47,458 nt of DNA from Spirogloea muscicola (GCA_009602725.1 WELB01000177.1:75068-122525); one strand, 5' to 3'; positions 1 through 10,730 are shown, counted from the first letter of the stretch. Notes: generated from the sequence alone by a model not told the origin. Translations and numbers: made by a program.

Positions 1-60
1 GCCGCCGCCGGCGCCGCCGGCGGCGGCAGCGGCGGCGGCCCGGGGGGGGGGGGGGGCCAA
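1..60. repeat. GCC/GGC low-complexity tract with a 15-G run
   Basis: This edge is almost pure GCC/GGC repeats ending in an uninterrupted run of 15 G (about 42-56). It could be the 5' part of a GC-rich gene lying mostly outside the window, or simple sequence. The homopolymer length is likely unreliable in the assembly. Nothing recognisable follows between 61 and 284. Confidence 0.7.
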
Positions 61-284
61 CGGTCCCAAGAGAGGAAAAGAGAGAAGGCGCGCGGGGCGC
101 ATGAATTGAAAGGGAGGCCAATTCAAGCCAATACATTGTTCAGGCAGAGTCGAGTGCAGACTAAACAATGCTACATAATACGGAGACCTAATCTAAGGTA
201 CCTAAAAGGAGGTTGTGAATCAAAGAGAGAGGGGAGGGCCTTCCAGAACCACCACCACTTCCGAGATGGCGCTTTTGGCCCCTT

Positions 285-745
285 CATAGTTTTTTTGGGC
301 TGGCTGTTCGTAGTTTGGCCCTTCGAACCTTGTCATTTTCTTTTTTGGCTGGCTTCTCACAGCCCTCAGGGGTTACTGAGTGTCTCGTAGCAGCTTTGTT
401 TCTGTTACTTAGCGCTTCCCCTGGCCCCCTTCTCGTACTCCGTTCATTCTTTTTCGGGCTGGTTGTTCCAGGCCCTATTCTCAATGGGCGAGCACTTTCT
501 TCAGAGCCACTTCTTCCAGACTCGTACTCTGTTCATTCTTTTTCGGGCTGGTTGTTCCAGCCCCTATTCTCAATGGGCGAGCACTTTCTTCTTCCAGAAG
601 GCCCGCCTCCTTCGCTAGCGGGTGGAATAGCTCCAGAAGCGAGTAGAAGCAGCCCTTCCAAAGGAAGGGCTGCTTCTAAAGGGGCTGGCTTGTCCAGCCC
701 CTATCCTCAATGGGCGAGCCTTCTTCTTTCTTCCAAACGGGGCCG
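285..745 (+). mobile_element. Nested solo 3' ends of the retroelement family
   Basis: At least three copies of the retroelement 3' tail lie here in plus orientation. The first contains CAGGGGTTACTGAGTG (about 367-382), which in full copies encodes the last ORF residues (RGY-stop). It is followed by the 3' UTR with GGGCTGG-N-CCAGCCC stem-loops and the motif CTCAATGGGCGAGC. A 71-nt block at 432-502 is repeated at 521-591, and a third stem-loop block lies at about 680-726. No coding capacity is left. These look like 5'-truncated insertions that landed in one another. They lie directly upstream of the DUF427 gene, and its 5' UTR (about 750-928) has to start near or in them. Confidence 0.7.
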
Positions 746-928
746 AGTGATGTGAAGTAACAGAGAAAGATACCACGCTGCTCTGAGGCCAAGCCAAAGC
801 GAGCGAACGAGCAGCCAGCCATCTGTCGCTGCACTCCAGCTCGTCGCTCACACCAGCTGTCTCCACTGCCGTCGCCGCCGCCGCCGCCAGCCCCGCCGCC
901 GCCGCCGCCGCCGCCTGCCGCCGCCGCC

Positions 929-1812
929 ATGGCCGAGGCTATCTGGAACGGCGCCGTGCTGGCGGCCGCTCCCAAGTTCGAGGTCGTCGAGGGCAACGTC
1001 TACTTCCCACCAGGTGCGGCACCCCAGGCTGCCGGCGCAGCTCCTGGCAGCGCTGGACCCGCGCAGGCAGGGCTTTGTGGGCCTCTTGGGCTTCCTGGGC
1101 TCGCTGCCAGCGCCCGCCGTCGTCATTGTGATTGTGGGTTGTGGTCCGGTCCCGCTGCTTTAGAGGAAGCAGTGAGCGCCGCTGCTGCCGTTGTAGCGAG
1201 CAAGCCCGTGTCCAGCTGACCGGGCGTCACTTGCACGGCGGCCTGCAGACTCGCTGAAGAAGGAGTTCTTCAAGCCGAGCGCCACGCACACGACCTGCGG
1301 GTGGAAGGGCGAAGCCAGCTACTACACCATCGAGGTCGACGGCAAGCAGAACAAGGTGCCGTAATGCCGCCCCTCCTTGGCGGGTCGGGGGCACAGACTG
1401 GTCTTGCGTCACCTGTGGCATGGCGGCTAGATACTCTTACTGACGTGTGCCTCGACCCCGTAGAAATCTTGTGCTAAATCGGCAGCCTCGTCTGTAGCAA
1501 GCAGTCTTAGCAGAGGCGTGCTTATTGGGCTAGTGTGATTTGGTGTCGTTACCGAGAAGTTGAAGCCTCTCCACAACTGCTAGTCATTCTTTGTGATAGA
1601 TGTGTGAGTTGCGGCGATGTCTGAAAGAACTTGGTGGCACATACTGGGCTCAGAGATTGCTCAGTGTATGTACGCTGGAATCGCTCATGTGTCATCAGTT
1701 GCTGCCTGCTTGGCAGGACGCAGCATGGTACTACCCGACCCCCAAGGATGCGGCAAAGAACATCAAGGATCACGTTGCCTTCTGGAAGGGCGTGACAGTT
1801 GAGAAAAAGTGA
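929..1812 (+). CDS. DUF427 domain protein
   Basis: Three exons join in frame: 929-1013, 1249-1355 and 1717-1812, giving 95 aa. The ATG at 929 follows a GCC-rich leader (gccgccgccATGG). Both introns are GT-AG and the phases agree. The protein is the whole DUF427 fold (Pfam NTP_transf_9). Exon 1 has the start IWNGAVLA and an EGNVYFPP strand. Exon 2 has the T-T-C-x-W-K-G core, then an acidic strand E-V-D-G-K. Exon 3 has the hallmark AAWYYPTPKDAA followed by I-K-D-H-V-A-F-W-K-G-V. Length and motif order match the single-domain members found in bacteria, fungi and algae. The biochemical role of the family is not established, so no function is inferred. No targeting peptide is visible, suggesting a cytosolic protein. 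Confidence 0.9.
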
Positions 1813-3010
1813 GCCTGCAGCTATTGACACCCAGCCTGTGGCAGCAGCTGTCAACGTAGCCACTAGCCTGAAGTGGCTGCTGGCGACATTGCAGCAGCCC
1901 CCACTGCACTCTCTGAGGCCAGGGCCAGGTTGAAAGATGAGGCATGTACATGCATATTCGTAAAATGAGACGATATCCGTCTTATCATTTTGGAAACGAA
2001 TCAATTTTATAAGTCAGGGGACTTCAGTGGAGGTGACAGGTGGCCTTGACTATCAAGAGCAAGCAGCTCATCTTTCTCGTTTGGCTTGAGAACCTTGTCA
2101 AGGAGAGGGGCTCAATAGTCGCAGGTGATCTAAGAAGCGCACAAGTCTGCATTCGCTTTCGGAGTTGGGCGTGTTTGTTCACTGTTGACTGAATAAGACT
2201 AATCACAGGGCATTCTTCACTGGACAACATCTGCACGGCAATCTGTGAACCATCTAATGCTGGAGGTTGACAGCGTACTGTACGGCAAAGCATACGATGC
2301 CGCTGGCCTCAGTGCTAGGCCAGTGGCAAGTCTTGTGGTAAAATAGTACTAGACAATTACTTGGGTCTATATTGTATGTAGCCCATCTACTCTGACATGT
2401 TCCGGGAAATTTCCACATTGACTTGGTGAGGAGACACAGATGAAGATAAGATAAGATAAGAAGACACATAAGAGTTTTCCGGTCATTGTTGTTTTCAACC
2501 GATGGGCGAAGGTTCCAACACTTCGACTCGGCATGCACCCACTCATTGAAGTCACACCTTTCACTGGGGATGTGGGTGAGGTTAAGTACAAAGTAATCTG
2601 CTGGTAGTCGGCCCACTACGATCTCACGAGGAGCATATTGCAGCTGACTAAGAGAAGAGTGGGTTTGTCCAGGCGATGAACGAACAAAGAATACGTCGTG
2701 TTGGCTAGAAGGCGTGCACGTGTACTATACAGCAGCGCATAAGCTGTACCAATTTCTGTCTAGTCTGAAGAAGGTTTTGCCTAAACGTATTGTGGATATC
2801 TATGCAATTGCAAGCATTCCAACAACGGATCTTGGCTCATTATCTACTTGCGGAGGAGGCAGCTTCACTTGCTGTCCGGGTCATGGTGAAATGGGCTGCT
2901 ACAGCATTTGGAGGCTCGTAAGACTTGTATTGTTGTCCCACTCATACTCGAAGGCAGGAGCATTTGAGTCACAAAAGCTTCTGAAGTTGTGCTTCTAGGC
3001 TTGCAATTGG
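1813..3010. other. Intergenic stretch, possible minus-strand coding segment
   Basis: No confident gene. On the minus strand at about 2500-2610 a short segment reads ADYFVLNLTHIPSERCDFNEW, preceded by a CAG acceptor-like site. It could be a downstream exon of the FAS1 locus or chance. A GATAA microsatellite (about 2446-2460) is present. Confidence 0.35.
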
Positions 3011-3615
3011 TCATTGTATATGCAACTTCAGATTGTCAGCTCCAAAGAAATGATTAATGCCATGAATCACAACTCGGCCATCGTTGTATATGTTTGGCTG
3101 GTCGATAATGGCCACAGTGCCGTCTTCGGACCGAAGGTATACAACACCCTGCCTGGAAACTGTTGTGACCTCCTTCTGCACATCGACAGACCCGTGGAGA
3201 GGGAGGAAAAGCTTGCTTGAGATCATTCTCCCGCACGTAGGAGCGGAAAACAGCAACAATTAGGTTTGGGCATGAACGTGTTTATAGGAATCTAGTACGA
3301 GCTCTTTGAATTGGCCCACTAAAAGCCAATCCCATTTGCTTTGGCCAGAGACATGACTGTATGCATGTACGTGACTGCTCACCAGATGGTTGAGGGTGCA
3401 CAAGGCGCGTGGACGATGGTACGTCATGAGGCCAGAGTAAGTGTAAAAGCCGGCAATTGTCTGGTACAATGCGATGCGATTGACATCGTAGCCATTGGAC
3501 GTCCGCTCAAAGTCGATGCTTTTGCCTGCCTGAGGGTAGACTGGTAAGAGGGCTGTGTCGCTGCAGGTGGCAAGATTCACACTCAGCAAGGAGTAGCAGT
3601 CAGACAAGAGTGGCA
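3011..3615 (-). CDS. Fasciclin (FAS1) domain segment
   Basis: Two minus-strand coding blocks carry the second half of a FAS1 domain. The first (about 3550 down to a GT donor near 3423) reads through D-V-N-R-I-A-L-Y-Q-T-I-A-G-F-Y-T-Y-S-G-L-M-T, which fits the conserved H-V-(I/V)-x-G-x-Y-T-x-x-x-L-M segment. The second (about 3166 to the stop at 3011-3013) reads GVVYLRSEDGTVAIIDQP, then N-I-Y-N-D-G-R-V-V-I-H-G-I-N, the FAS1 H2-like box. FAS1 proteins are usually secreted or cell-surface adhesion/matrix proteins. The N-terminal half and the exact acceptor of the last exon are not resolved. The block lies downstream of the EXORDIUM-like exons on the same strand, so it may belong to the same transcript or to a separate small gene. 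Confidence 0.5.
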
Positions 3616-4039
3616 GTGCAGATTGATGTACCTCTTACATAGACTGCGGAACTTCTGCGGTGCTAGCGAGACGCAAACTCGACTATCATCAATCCAGCCA
3701 CAAAAGTACGATCACTGATGAATTCATCGGAGTCTCGAGTACATGTTTCACCTGGGTGCAAATATCGTGTATTTAGTCGTCAACGGCGATCGCAAAACAG
3801 CAGTTGCAAGAGCAGTCTCCTGAACAAACAGAGCTAAGCATTAGATACAGCTGTGGGCCTCAACCTATGTGCAAGTCAACATAAGCTTGTACCAGCAGTA
3901 GAAAAGGGCCTGTGCACAACGATGCTCGGTAACGCCGATGTTTGCTCCTCATCATCACAAGGGAGCAGAAATTGACGAGGTGCAGTTCCTGCTACTTACA
4001 ATGTAGAGCGACAGAAACTGCGTGTGCTTCTTTGTATAT

Positions 4040-4536
4040 CGAAGGGCTTGCAATAGTGGTGCCTGAGGTACAGTGGGATCAAAGTACACTGGAGGAACAT
4101 CGCCATCACCATATGTATATGGTTCAAGGTTCGTCATTGGTGGTTGCGCCATGGAACTCATAGCAGGGAGTGCAGAGGTGTCGGCATATCCTTGTGGACC
4201 GAATGGTGGATATGGTGGTGGAACGTATTTTCCGAGACCAGTGGCCTGGGGTAGCAACAGCAATGGAATTGGTGGATAAGGTTTAGCTCCTGGCAGCACG
4301 TCATGCACTGTCCAAGATGCGGCAGCTCTTGCAGTGACGCCTCTCAGAACTGCAGTTCATAAAGAGCAACCATTCTAAGGAACTTGATAGGATTGGTGGG
4401 TGTACCTGCAGCTCGCAGTCAGCTGTGCGGATGTCGTATATCTCCGGCAACTGCATGCAGACATTGCAACAAGAGCCAGGCTCAGTCGTAACAATTCTTG
4501 CTTTGAAGCAAACGTCAAACGTGACCAGAGCGGAAC
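4040..4536 (-). CDS. Unassigned coding segments: Cys-rich exon and Pro-rich exon
   Basis: Two minus-strand stretches look coding. A segment of about 4536-4406, between a CAG acceptor and a GT donor, reads V-C-F-K-A-R-I-V-T-T-E-P-G-S-C-C-N-V-C-M-Q-L with five cysteines. The next (about 4349 to about 4040) reads ARAAASWTVHDVLPGAK, then a Pro/Tyr-rich linker containing KYVPPPYPPFGPQGY. The linker resembles hydroxyproline-rich cell-wall linkers. The splice phases do not connect these blocks cleanly to the last EXORDIUM-like exon (ending 4633) or to the FAS1 block. They could be the N-terminal part of the FAS1 protein or a C-terminal extension of the EXORDIUM-like protein. No family is recognised for the Cys-rich segment. 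Confidence 0.4.
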
Positions 4537-4632
4537 CTGTTGTCTAAGGCCGCACAAAAGATACAGGCAAAGCGAGGTAAGCAGTGAAGGTGCATATCAA
4601 TGACGTAGAGTTCGACCGAAGTCAAAGCTTAC

Positions 4633-6880
4633 TATGAATTTGCTTCCATGAGCTCCGATCATGTTGTAGTAGCCCTTGCTGGTGTTCTGTAAGATACCAT
4701 AGTAGTAGCATGTCGTCTGACCAATATCTAGCATATTTTCGGATGCTGGGCCTGCCCAACCCTGCCACAGCCGCCAACTGATAAAGTCAGGCGTCCAGCA
4801 CTGAGGGACTGGCAGATCCGGACAAGCGAGGCTTTCCGCAGCTAGAGTGAGATTTACAGATGAGAGTGACATATAAAAGCAGTGCTCACCGTGGGCTGAA
4901 CGGGATCAGAAGCCGTGCCTGCCATGAATGTAGCAACAGTAGCTATCAGAGCGTCAATGCCCTTTGAAGCACTTGCAGGTGGGTATGGTTGATCAGGTTG
5001 AAAGTGGTAATTGAACTGGTCAAGGCCGGACGCCATGGGATAGAATGGACTAGGTCCCGGGCTGAATTGTGGATTTTGCATGAAGATGTACTTAATTTCC
5101 TGCATAATGAAAGACACATTCTTCTCACTTTCTCCTTAACGACTTTGACTTGTGTTGCAATCATCTGAAAGGCTACATGGTGTCTCATTGTTAAAAATAG
5201 CGCATTCAAACTATTCAGACTGTTCTTACCGTTCCTTGAAGCTGGAGTGATGCACGGTAGCCAAAGTTGCTGTAGGAGAAGTCAGTCACAAGCACATCAG
5301 GGCTGACAAGAACAAAATAGATGCCATCCTTGTCCAGGGGCAATCTGGTGCCAAGGGACTTCTGAAGCAGGCCTGCAATATCGTTCCCTGTTTACAAGGA
5401 GAAGCCTTAGTGCTTCAGGCAGCATGGATCCTCATCCCTTTTGACGTCTAGAGGGTAACAACCAAGACAACGCCAACATCATAGAAATATTGATGATTTT
5501 GCTACAGATAAAGGACACCATCCGCACAAGGCAGCTACAAACAAGCCTCACAATATGCCATTATCGCGTATGATCTCAGAGTACTAGCACCACATCAGGG
5601 ATGCCAATGTATGTCACTCCACGTTTTCAAAGCTAAGTATTTGCATCAGCAACTGCACATAACGTGAGCTGATTGGCAGATCAGGCATCAAAGTAGAGAG
5701 TATTTCTTTAGTCAGGTGGTTGAAGAGCACCTGAGGGATTCTCAGCATTGGCGTCAAGTGCCCTGCCAAATTGATATCCTAGACCAGCAAATCCTGCGAT
5801 CAATTATGACTGGCTTATAAGACAGCTGGTGCACCATGTGTACATGTTGACAACCCATTGAACGTAAGTCAGTCTCGAGTTGCTTCGGTCAGGCACGTGG
5901 GCTTGTATAAGTCACCTCCAACTCTGACATCTCCTGTTACAGGCTGACCATCCTGGTCAGTAAGGCTGGTCACGATGGCCCACCATTCCTTGACACTAGG
6001 TGTACTGTTGTCAAAGCCGTAGTAAGTGGGGGGACGAGGCTGCACAAGCGTATTGAGCAATCCAGATTAGACGGCCAGCATGTACTGTGGCAAATGTTTG
6101 TTGAGGAGGTCAACCGTGCTCTGTGCCAACTGCTCTCACAGGACCTCAATTCAAGAATTAGTCAGAGCGATGATGGCAATCCCAGAGAGAGAGTCACTCA
6201 CGAAAGATATCGACTTGACAAACTCGATTGTCGACGTAGTCTCACTCAACGACCATGCCCCATACCACAGCAGATAGACCTTGATGGGTCTGCTCATCAC
6301 TGGACCTCCAAAGTACTGCAAGGTAGTGTCGTTGCAATTTGAAATGCATGGACCTGCTCGCCCAGCAGGTAAGAATGAACAGCCAAGAGCAAAGCTCCCG
6401 TCAGCAGCCATGTGACTTGGTGAGGTACGTGCGCAAGAGAATTTAGCAACATCACGTTGCAGTATTTCCCTAATGCCTGGGGGAGAATGCTAGCGAGGTG
6501 GAGGCCTGCACAACACCTCCGAAAGGCATTGTAGAAGGCAAGTCCGCTGCCCAGCTCGTTTGTGGAAGGGCGAATAGCTCAGGTGCTTCGCGCGCGTTAG
6601 GAGCCGGTGCGGGTGCGCCCAGAGTCATCGTTGTAATCATGTCGGGCGGGAGGGCTTTCTCAGTGGCGACTAATACGTGATGGCCTATGCCCGGAGGGTG
6701 GTGGCCGCGTCCAGCATGGTGACCTGCTGCCGCCAGGCGTCTGCCGGCCACCCTAAGGCGCCGCAAGTCCGTCGCGGGCTCCAAATGCGAGCGCGCTCCC
6801 TTAGCTGCAAAGGCGGCGCCGAGGACGAGGAGGAGACAGAAGCGGCCGGACACAACAGCCACGAGCTTCTCCCTGGCCAT
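4633..6880 (-). CDS. EXORDIUM / phosphate-induced protein 1 (Phi-1) family, secreted
   Basis: The start at 6880 gives a hydrophobic signal peptide (residues about 7-27, rich in V/L/A), suggesting secretion to the wall. Recognisable exons: about 6413-6202 with QYFGGPVMSRPIKVYLLWYG, the family's opening strand; 6039-5916 with PPTYYGFDNSTPSVKEWW (family PSVxxWW); about 5387-5230 with LPLDKDGIYFVLVSPDV; about 5099-4890 with KGIDALIATVATFMAG; 4800-4633 with ENMLDIGQTTC, then Y-Y-N-M-I-G-A-H-G-S-K-F-I. Weaker pieces at about 5790-5720 and 5710-5630 probably fill the gap. Plant members modulate cell expansion and brassinosteroid or phosphate responses; the molecular activity is unknown. Two family hallmarks are changed: the F-C-x3-C-G-x-H box is F-S-x3-F-G-Y-R, and the H-E-(L/I)-A-E position reads A-T-F-M-A. 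The C-terminus is unresolved, so the model is partial. Confidence 0.65.
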
Positions 6881-7440
6881 GGTCTTCGTGGTCGACTGCG
6901 AGTGGGCTCAGCAGCCGTTTGCCGTGTGTAGAGAGATGGGCGGAGGGATCGGCGGGCAGGCGCAGCTCGTCAGCGACAGCTCGCAGGGCCCCGAGTGCAG
7001 CACGCCGTGGGAAGAAGAGGAGGCAGACAGAGCGGCGGCGGCGGCCGCAGCTAGTGCTGGCAGGCGGGCGAGCTGCCGGCAGCGTGGACTGAAGGCCGAG
7101 CCTGGCCGGGCGGCCGCCTTATGAGGCGCCGGCTTGAAGGTGGGAGCTGCCGGTGGCAAGCAACCGCCATGGGCGGGGTGCCCATGGCGGCGTGCGGAGC
7201 TGCAGGCCGCGCCGGGGGGGATGTTCGCCACCGTTGCACAGCCGCCGGCTGGCCAGGCCGGCCGGCATTGGGCCACGGATTCGATTACGTGCACCTCCGT
7301 GCACGTAGCCGTGACCAGGGGGGGGCTGGCTGGCCCCCCCCCTCCGGCCGAGTGAGGGCGAGTGCACACCGGAAACTCGAGGGGGCGTGCCGACGCGCCA
7401 CGTGGCGCAGGTTGTGCAACCAGAATGCATCCTTGATGAA
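6881..7440. other. GC-rich 5' region of the EXORDIUM-like gene
   Basis: No supported gene. The stretch is GC-rich and lies immediately upstream of the minus-strand start at 6880, so it probably contains its promoter and 5' UTR. It holds two small GC palindromes: a 9-bp inverted repeat GCCATGGGC/GCCCATGGC (about 7168-7190) and an oligo-G/oligo-C hairpin (about 7318-7342). Confidence 0.4.
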
Positions 7441-8135
7441 GAGGAAATACGATCTTCCCAAGAAGAAAGTGCTCGCCCATAGAGAAGAGTGGCTGGCAGA
7501 GGGCCAGGGCTGTGAAAAGCCAGCCCGACCCGAACGCGTTGACCAGGTTCAAAGAGGCCGAGAAGCGCTGAAAGATACAAGCAAGCAAGTACCATGTAGG
7601 GTCATCGCTTCAGTAACCTCTCGTTAGCAGCCGCAAGTTAGAAAGACTAGCGGCCGGAAAGCAGTTCCCTTGACAAAATCCAGAGGTTGCAGCTACAGCA
7701 CGGCTTGCAAAAGAGGGCGGCGGGGCGGGCAGCCAAGGAATCAGTGGTTAGCTCTTCTGAAGGCGACGAGGGCTGTGGAAAGCCAGCCCAGAAAAGAGAG
7801 AGAATCTCCAATAGAGGGCGATGGCTGTGTTTGGCCAGCCCAGAGAGAAGAATGAAGAGGGTTCAAAAGGGCCGGAGGGCTATAACCACACAGCTATGCA
7901 AGTGATGACAGCAAGTAGGAGCTTAGTGACCCCAACTCAGCAGTAGCAAGCCGGAGAGATTTGCATCTGGAAAAAAGTCACCCCGACGATCCAGAAGGAG
8001 CAGCCAAAGCGCGGCCTGCCCGCAAGTGCACTGCATGAGCCTGCGATTGTCAAAAGGAGATGGAGAGCTGCATGCAGAATACCTCGGCAAGCGACCCGGC
8101 GGCGTTGAAGCCAGGCAGCTCGCTTTGCCAAGGCA
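7440..8135 (-). mobile_element. Retroelement remnant: ORF C-terminus plus 3' tails
   Basis: Read on the minus strand, about 8135-7960 encodes a frame-broken copy of the element's C-terminal motif (A-V-H-L-R-A-G-R-A-L-A-A-P-S-G). The 3' UTR tails follow toward lower coordinates (about 7930-7690 and 7640-7455), with stem-loops of the GGGCTGG/CCAGCCC type and the GGGCGAGC motif. Stops and frameshifts exclude a functional product. The fragment separates the EXORDIUM-like gene from the BADC gene; both transcribe away from it. Confidence 0.65.
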
Positions 8136-8816
8136 AGGGTGGCACAGTGTCATTCGTTGCCACTGGAGCACGTCTTAGGCACGAGCGAAACAGCCACGTT
8201 TTGGCGGTGAAAGCAGGCCGGACATCAGCAGAAGGTGTGGTGAGGTTACCTGCCCGCTGGGCTTTATCCCATCTTCGCGGGCAGATGGCAGCCGGGGGCC
8301 CCGGTCCGTCATAAGCGAGCTCCGCGTTGACGCCAAGTTTTGACTCGTCTTATCGGAGGGATGAAGGTCGACGAGCTAATGACCGCCATGGGACGGCTCG
8401 CCGTGCTGACACCCCGCCAGTGAACACAACCACACCGCGGGCGGGGGCTCCGGGCCCTACTCTGGCCTTCCCCGCGCCGCAATTTTTGGCAGCCCCCCCG
8501 GGGCCCCCCTCAACCCTCCACCCCCTGCCTCGCAGCCGTCCGATTGGCCGGATCTCGCCGATCCACGCCGCCCAGTTCTCCGTCATCGACGGCCGAAACG
8601 GCGTCCGAACCGCGGGGGACAGTTGCTGCGGCGGCCGCACGATGGGCGCCATCTTCGCTCAGCCGCCCCGACGCAGCGGGGGCTGCCAGCGTGGCGGGCT
8701 CTCGGCCGGCCGGGCTGCCACGTCGGCACGGCGAGCCCTAGTGGGAATGAAACCCCAGGCCCCGCTGCTGTCTCCTCCGGGGCCCTCCCCAGCAAGCTCC
8801 GGAGCTCGCCAGAGCC

Positions 8817-10730
8817 ATGGCCGCCGCCGCCGGCGCCGCCGCCGCCGCCGCCGTGGGCGCNCGTCGCGGCCAAGCACAATGAGGCGCCCGGCGGCGAGGC
8901 GGCGGCGGGCCTGGCGGCTGGCTCGGCGGAGGCGGAGTTCGAGGACAGCCCGCTCATCCCCAACGCCTTCGAGGTGCGCTTGCGGCGCGGCGGCGGCGGG
9001 CGAAGCCGTCTCGCCGTCGAGCGACCCGAGTTCGAGTCCGGCAGACCTCGGTCCCCAGCTTTTCCGGGCTCTTCTCTCTAACGGGGCTTGACGCTCCCGT
9101 CTCGCCGCGCTGCCGCCGCCGCAGATCCAGTCGCTGCTCATGGAGCTCTGCGACGAGACCAGCGTGGCGGAGCTGGAGCTCAAGGTCTGGCCCCCCCAAC
9201 TGGAGGAGCAGCGCCAGTCGACGTTCTCAGCTGGGTGGCGGCCGCCGTCACCATTGCCTGATGGCAATCGTGACGGCCTTTGGATCGTCTCGTGGATACC
9301 CGGAATGACCGCTCTCTCGGGAGGCACATTGGCCCAGGATGCGGTCTCACGGCCACTGCCGCCGCTGCCGCTGCCGCAGGTCGGCGGCTTCAAGCTGCAC
9401 GTGACGCGGGATGTGGGGAAACACGGCCGGGCGGCGGCGGCCAGCGCCGCCTTGACGGCGCTGCCCGTGCTCGGAGTGCCCATGAGCGAGGCCATCCCCG
9501 CGCGCCCGCCGCCCTCGTCGGCCGCCGCCGCGGCCGTCGGTGGGAAGCCGGACCAGTACGAGGACGACGACGAGGACGCGGCCGACGAGGGCCTCCTGTA
9601 CGTCTCGTCGCCCAAGGTGAGCGGCGCCCACTGTGAGATACTCAGCAGCCGATTGCCTTCACTGGGCGCCGTTGCATTTGGCCTGCTGCTGTTGCATTGC
9701 CGCAGCAGCTGCAAGCTTGAGAGCACCGCCGCTGGCCACTCTGCTCGGGCAGCGGAGCTCGAGCACTGCTGAGGGCCTGCAGCACCAAGCGCTCTGCCAT
9801 TGCCTCCTTGCACTTGTCTCGTGCTCCTCAATGCCCAAGCATATGCCGATTGAGGCATTTCCTCTTCAGATGCTCCTTAACTGCAGGAATTGGGGTCACT
9901 GCAGGTTGGCGTGTTCCGGCGAGGGCGATTTTACAAGGGCAAGCGCGGGCGCTCCATGGCCAATGAGGTCCGTCTGTCCAGCCAGAGGCACACTGTACAG
10001 ACGAATGCAGACGGCTGGCTTGTCAATCATATGCATCTCGTCCTACTCTGCAGCTGGAGATGGGAGGCTCTGCAGATGCGAAGATGCATCCTCTTTGGTC
10101 TGGTGGGGTTTTGCACTTGCGAGGGCGCTTCCTATCAACTCAACTCAATGGTGTTACTGAAACGCATCCGCACGCTGTTGGCAGGGCCAGGTCGTGAAGG
10201 TCGGCGCCGTTGTCTGCTACATTGAGCAGCTGGGCACGAGCCTTGCTATCGAGGTACAGGCAGACGCCAGAGTGCATGGCCCTTCCATTCTACCTGCTAT
10301 GAACCTAACCATGTCCTTTGTACTGAAGCAATCAAGTGACTGAAACAATGCCATTGCTTACTACTTGCTCCGGACATTCTTCATGTCACTTCTAATTAAC
10401 ATCTTCTGACATGCTTGTCTTAGCTAGCACTCCTTGGCTCTATCTTAACGTCCTGCCGGTCTTGCTGAGTATCATATGAACTGCCTTGTCCAGTCCGAGC
10501 ATGCTGGTGAAGTGGTCAAGTTTATGTTTGAGGATGGAGGTGAGTGAGACGCCCACGCATCTGAATGCATTGCTTCTGGAGTCGCTGTGACAAGGTGGTT
10601 CAAAAGGCAACCCCCCAGGCCGACTTTCGTAACCAACTTGACATGCGATGCACCCGCAGACGCTGTTGGCTTTGGCGAGCCCCTCCTGGCGATCCGACCA
10701 TCCTTCCCAGGCATCAAGGGCCTCACGTAG
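8817..10730 (+). CDS. BADC-type biotin/lipoyl attachment domain-containing protein (non-biotinylated BCCP homologue)
   Basis: Six exons are certain and phase-consistent: 9125-9184, 9380-9616, 9905-9967, 10185-10253, 10494-10539 and 10660-10730 (stop). A first exon ends at 8973. Key blocks: IQSLLMELCDETSVAELELK and VGGFKLHVTRD (N-terminal BADC/BCCP region), an acidic linker with DDDED, then the lipoyl-like domain GVFRRGRFYKGKRG, VCYIEQLGTSLAIE, EVVKFMFEDGD and VGFGEPLLAIRPSFPGIK. In true BCCP the hairpin carries M-K-M/L with the biotinylated lysine; here it reads L-G-T, so the protein cannot be biotinylated there. This is the signature of plant BADC proteins, which compete with BCCP in plastid heteromeric acetyl-CoA carboxylase and damp fatty-acid synthesis. 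The start is uncertain: the ATG at 8817 (ATGGCC(GCC)n) is out of frame with the downstream sequence unless bases are missing near the N at 8861. No clear plastid transit peptide is visible. Confidence 0.85.

Noticed and set aside
8817-8882. Poly-alanine peptide starting at ATG 8817 as a separate small gene
   Set aside because: It stops after about 21 codons and lies in the GCC run with an N base; it is better explained as the disturbed first exon of the BADC gene.
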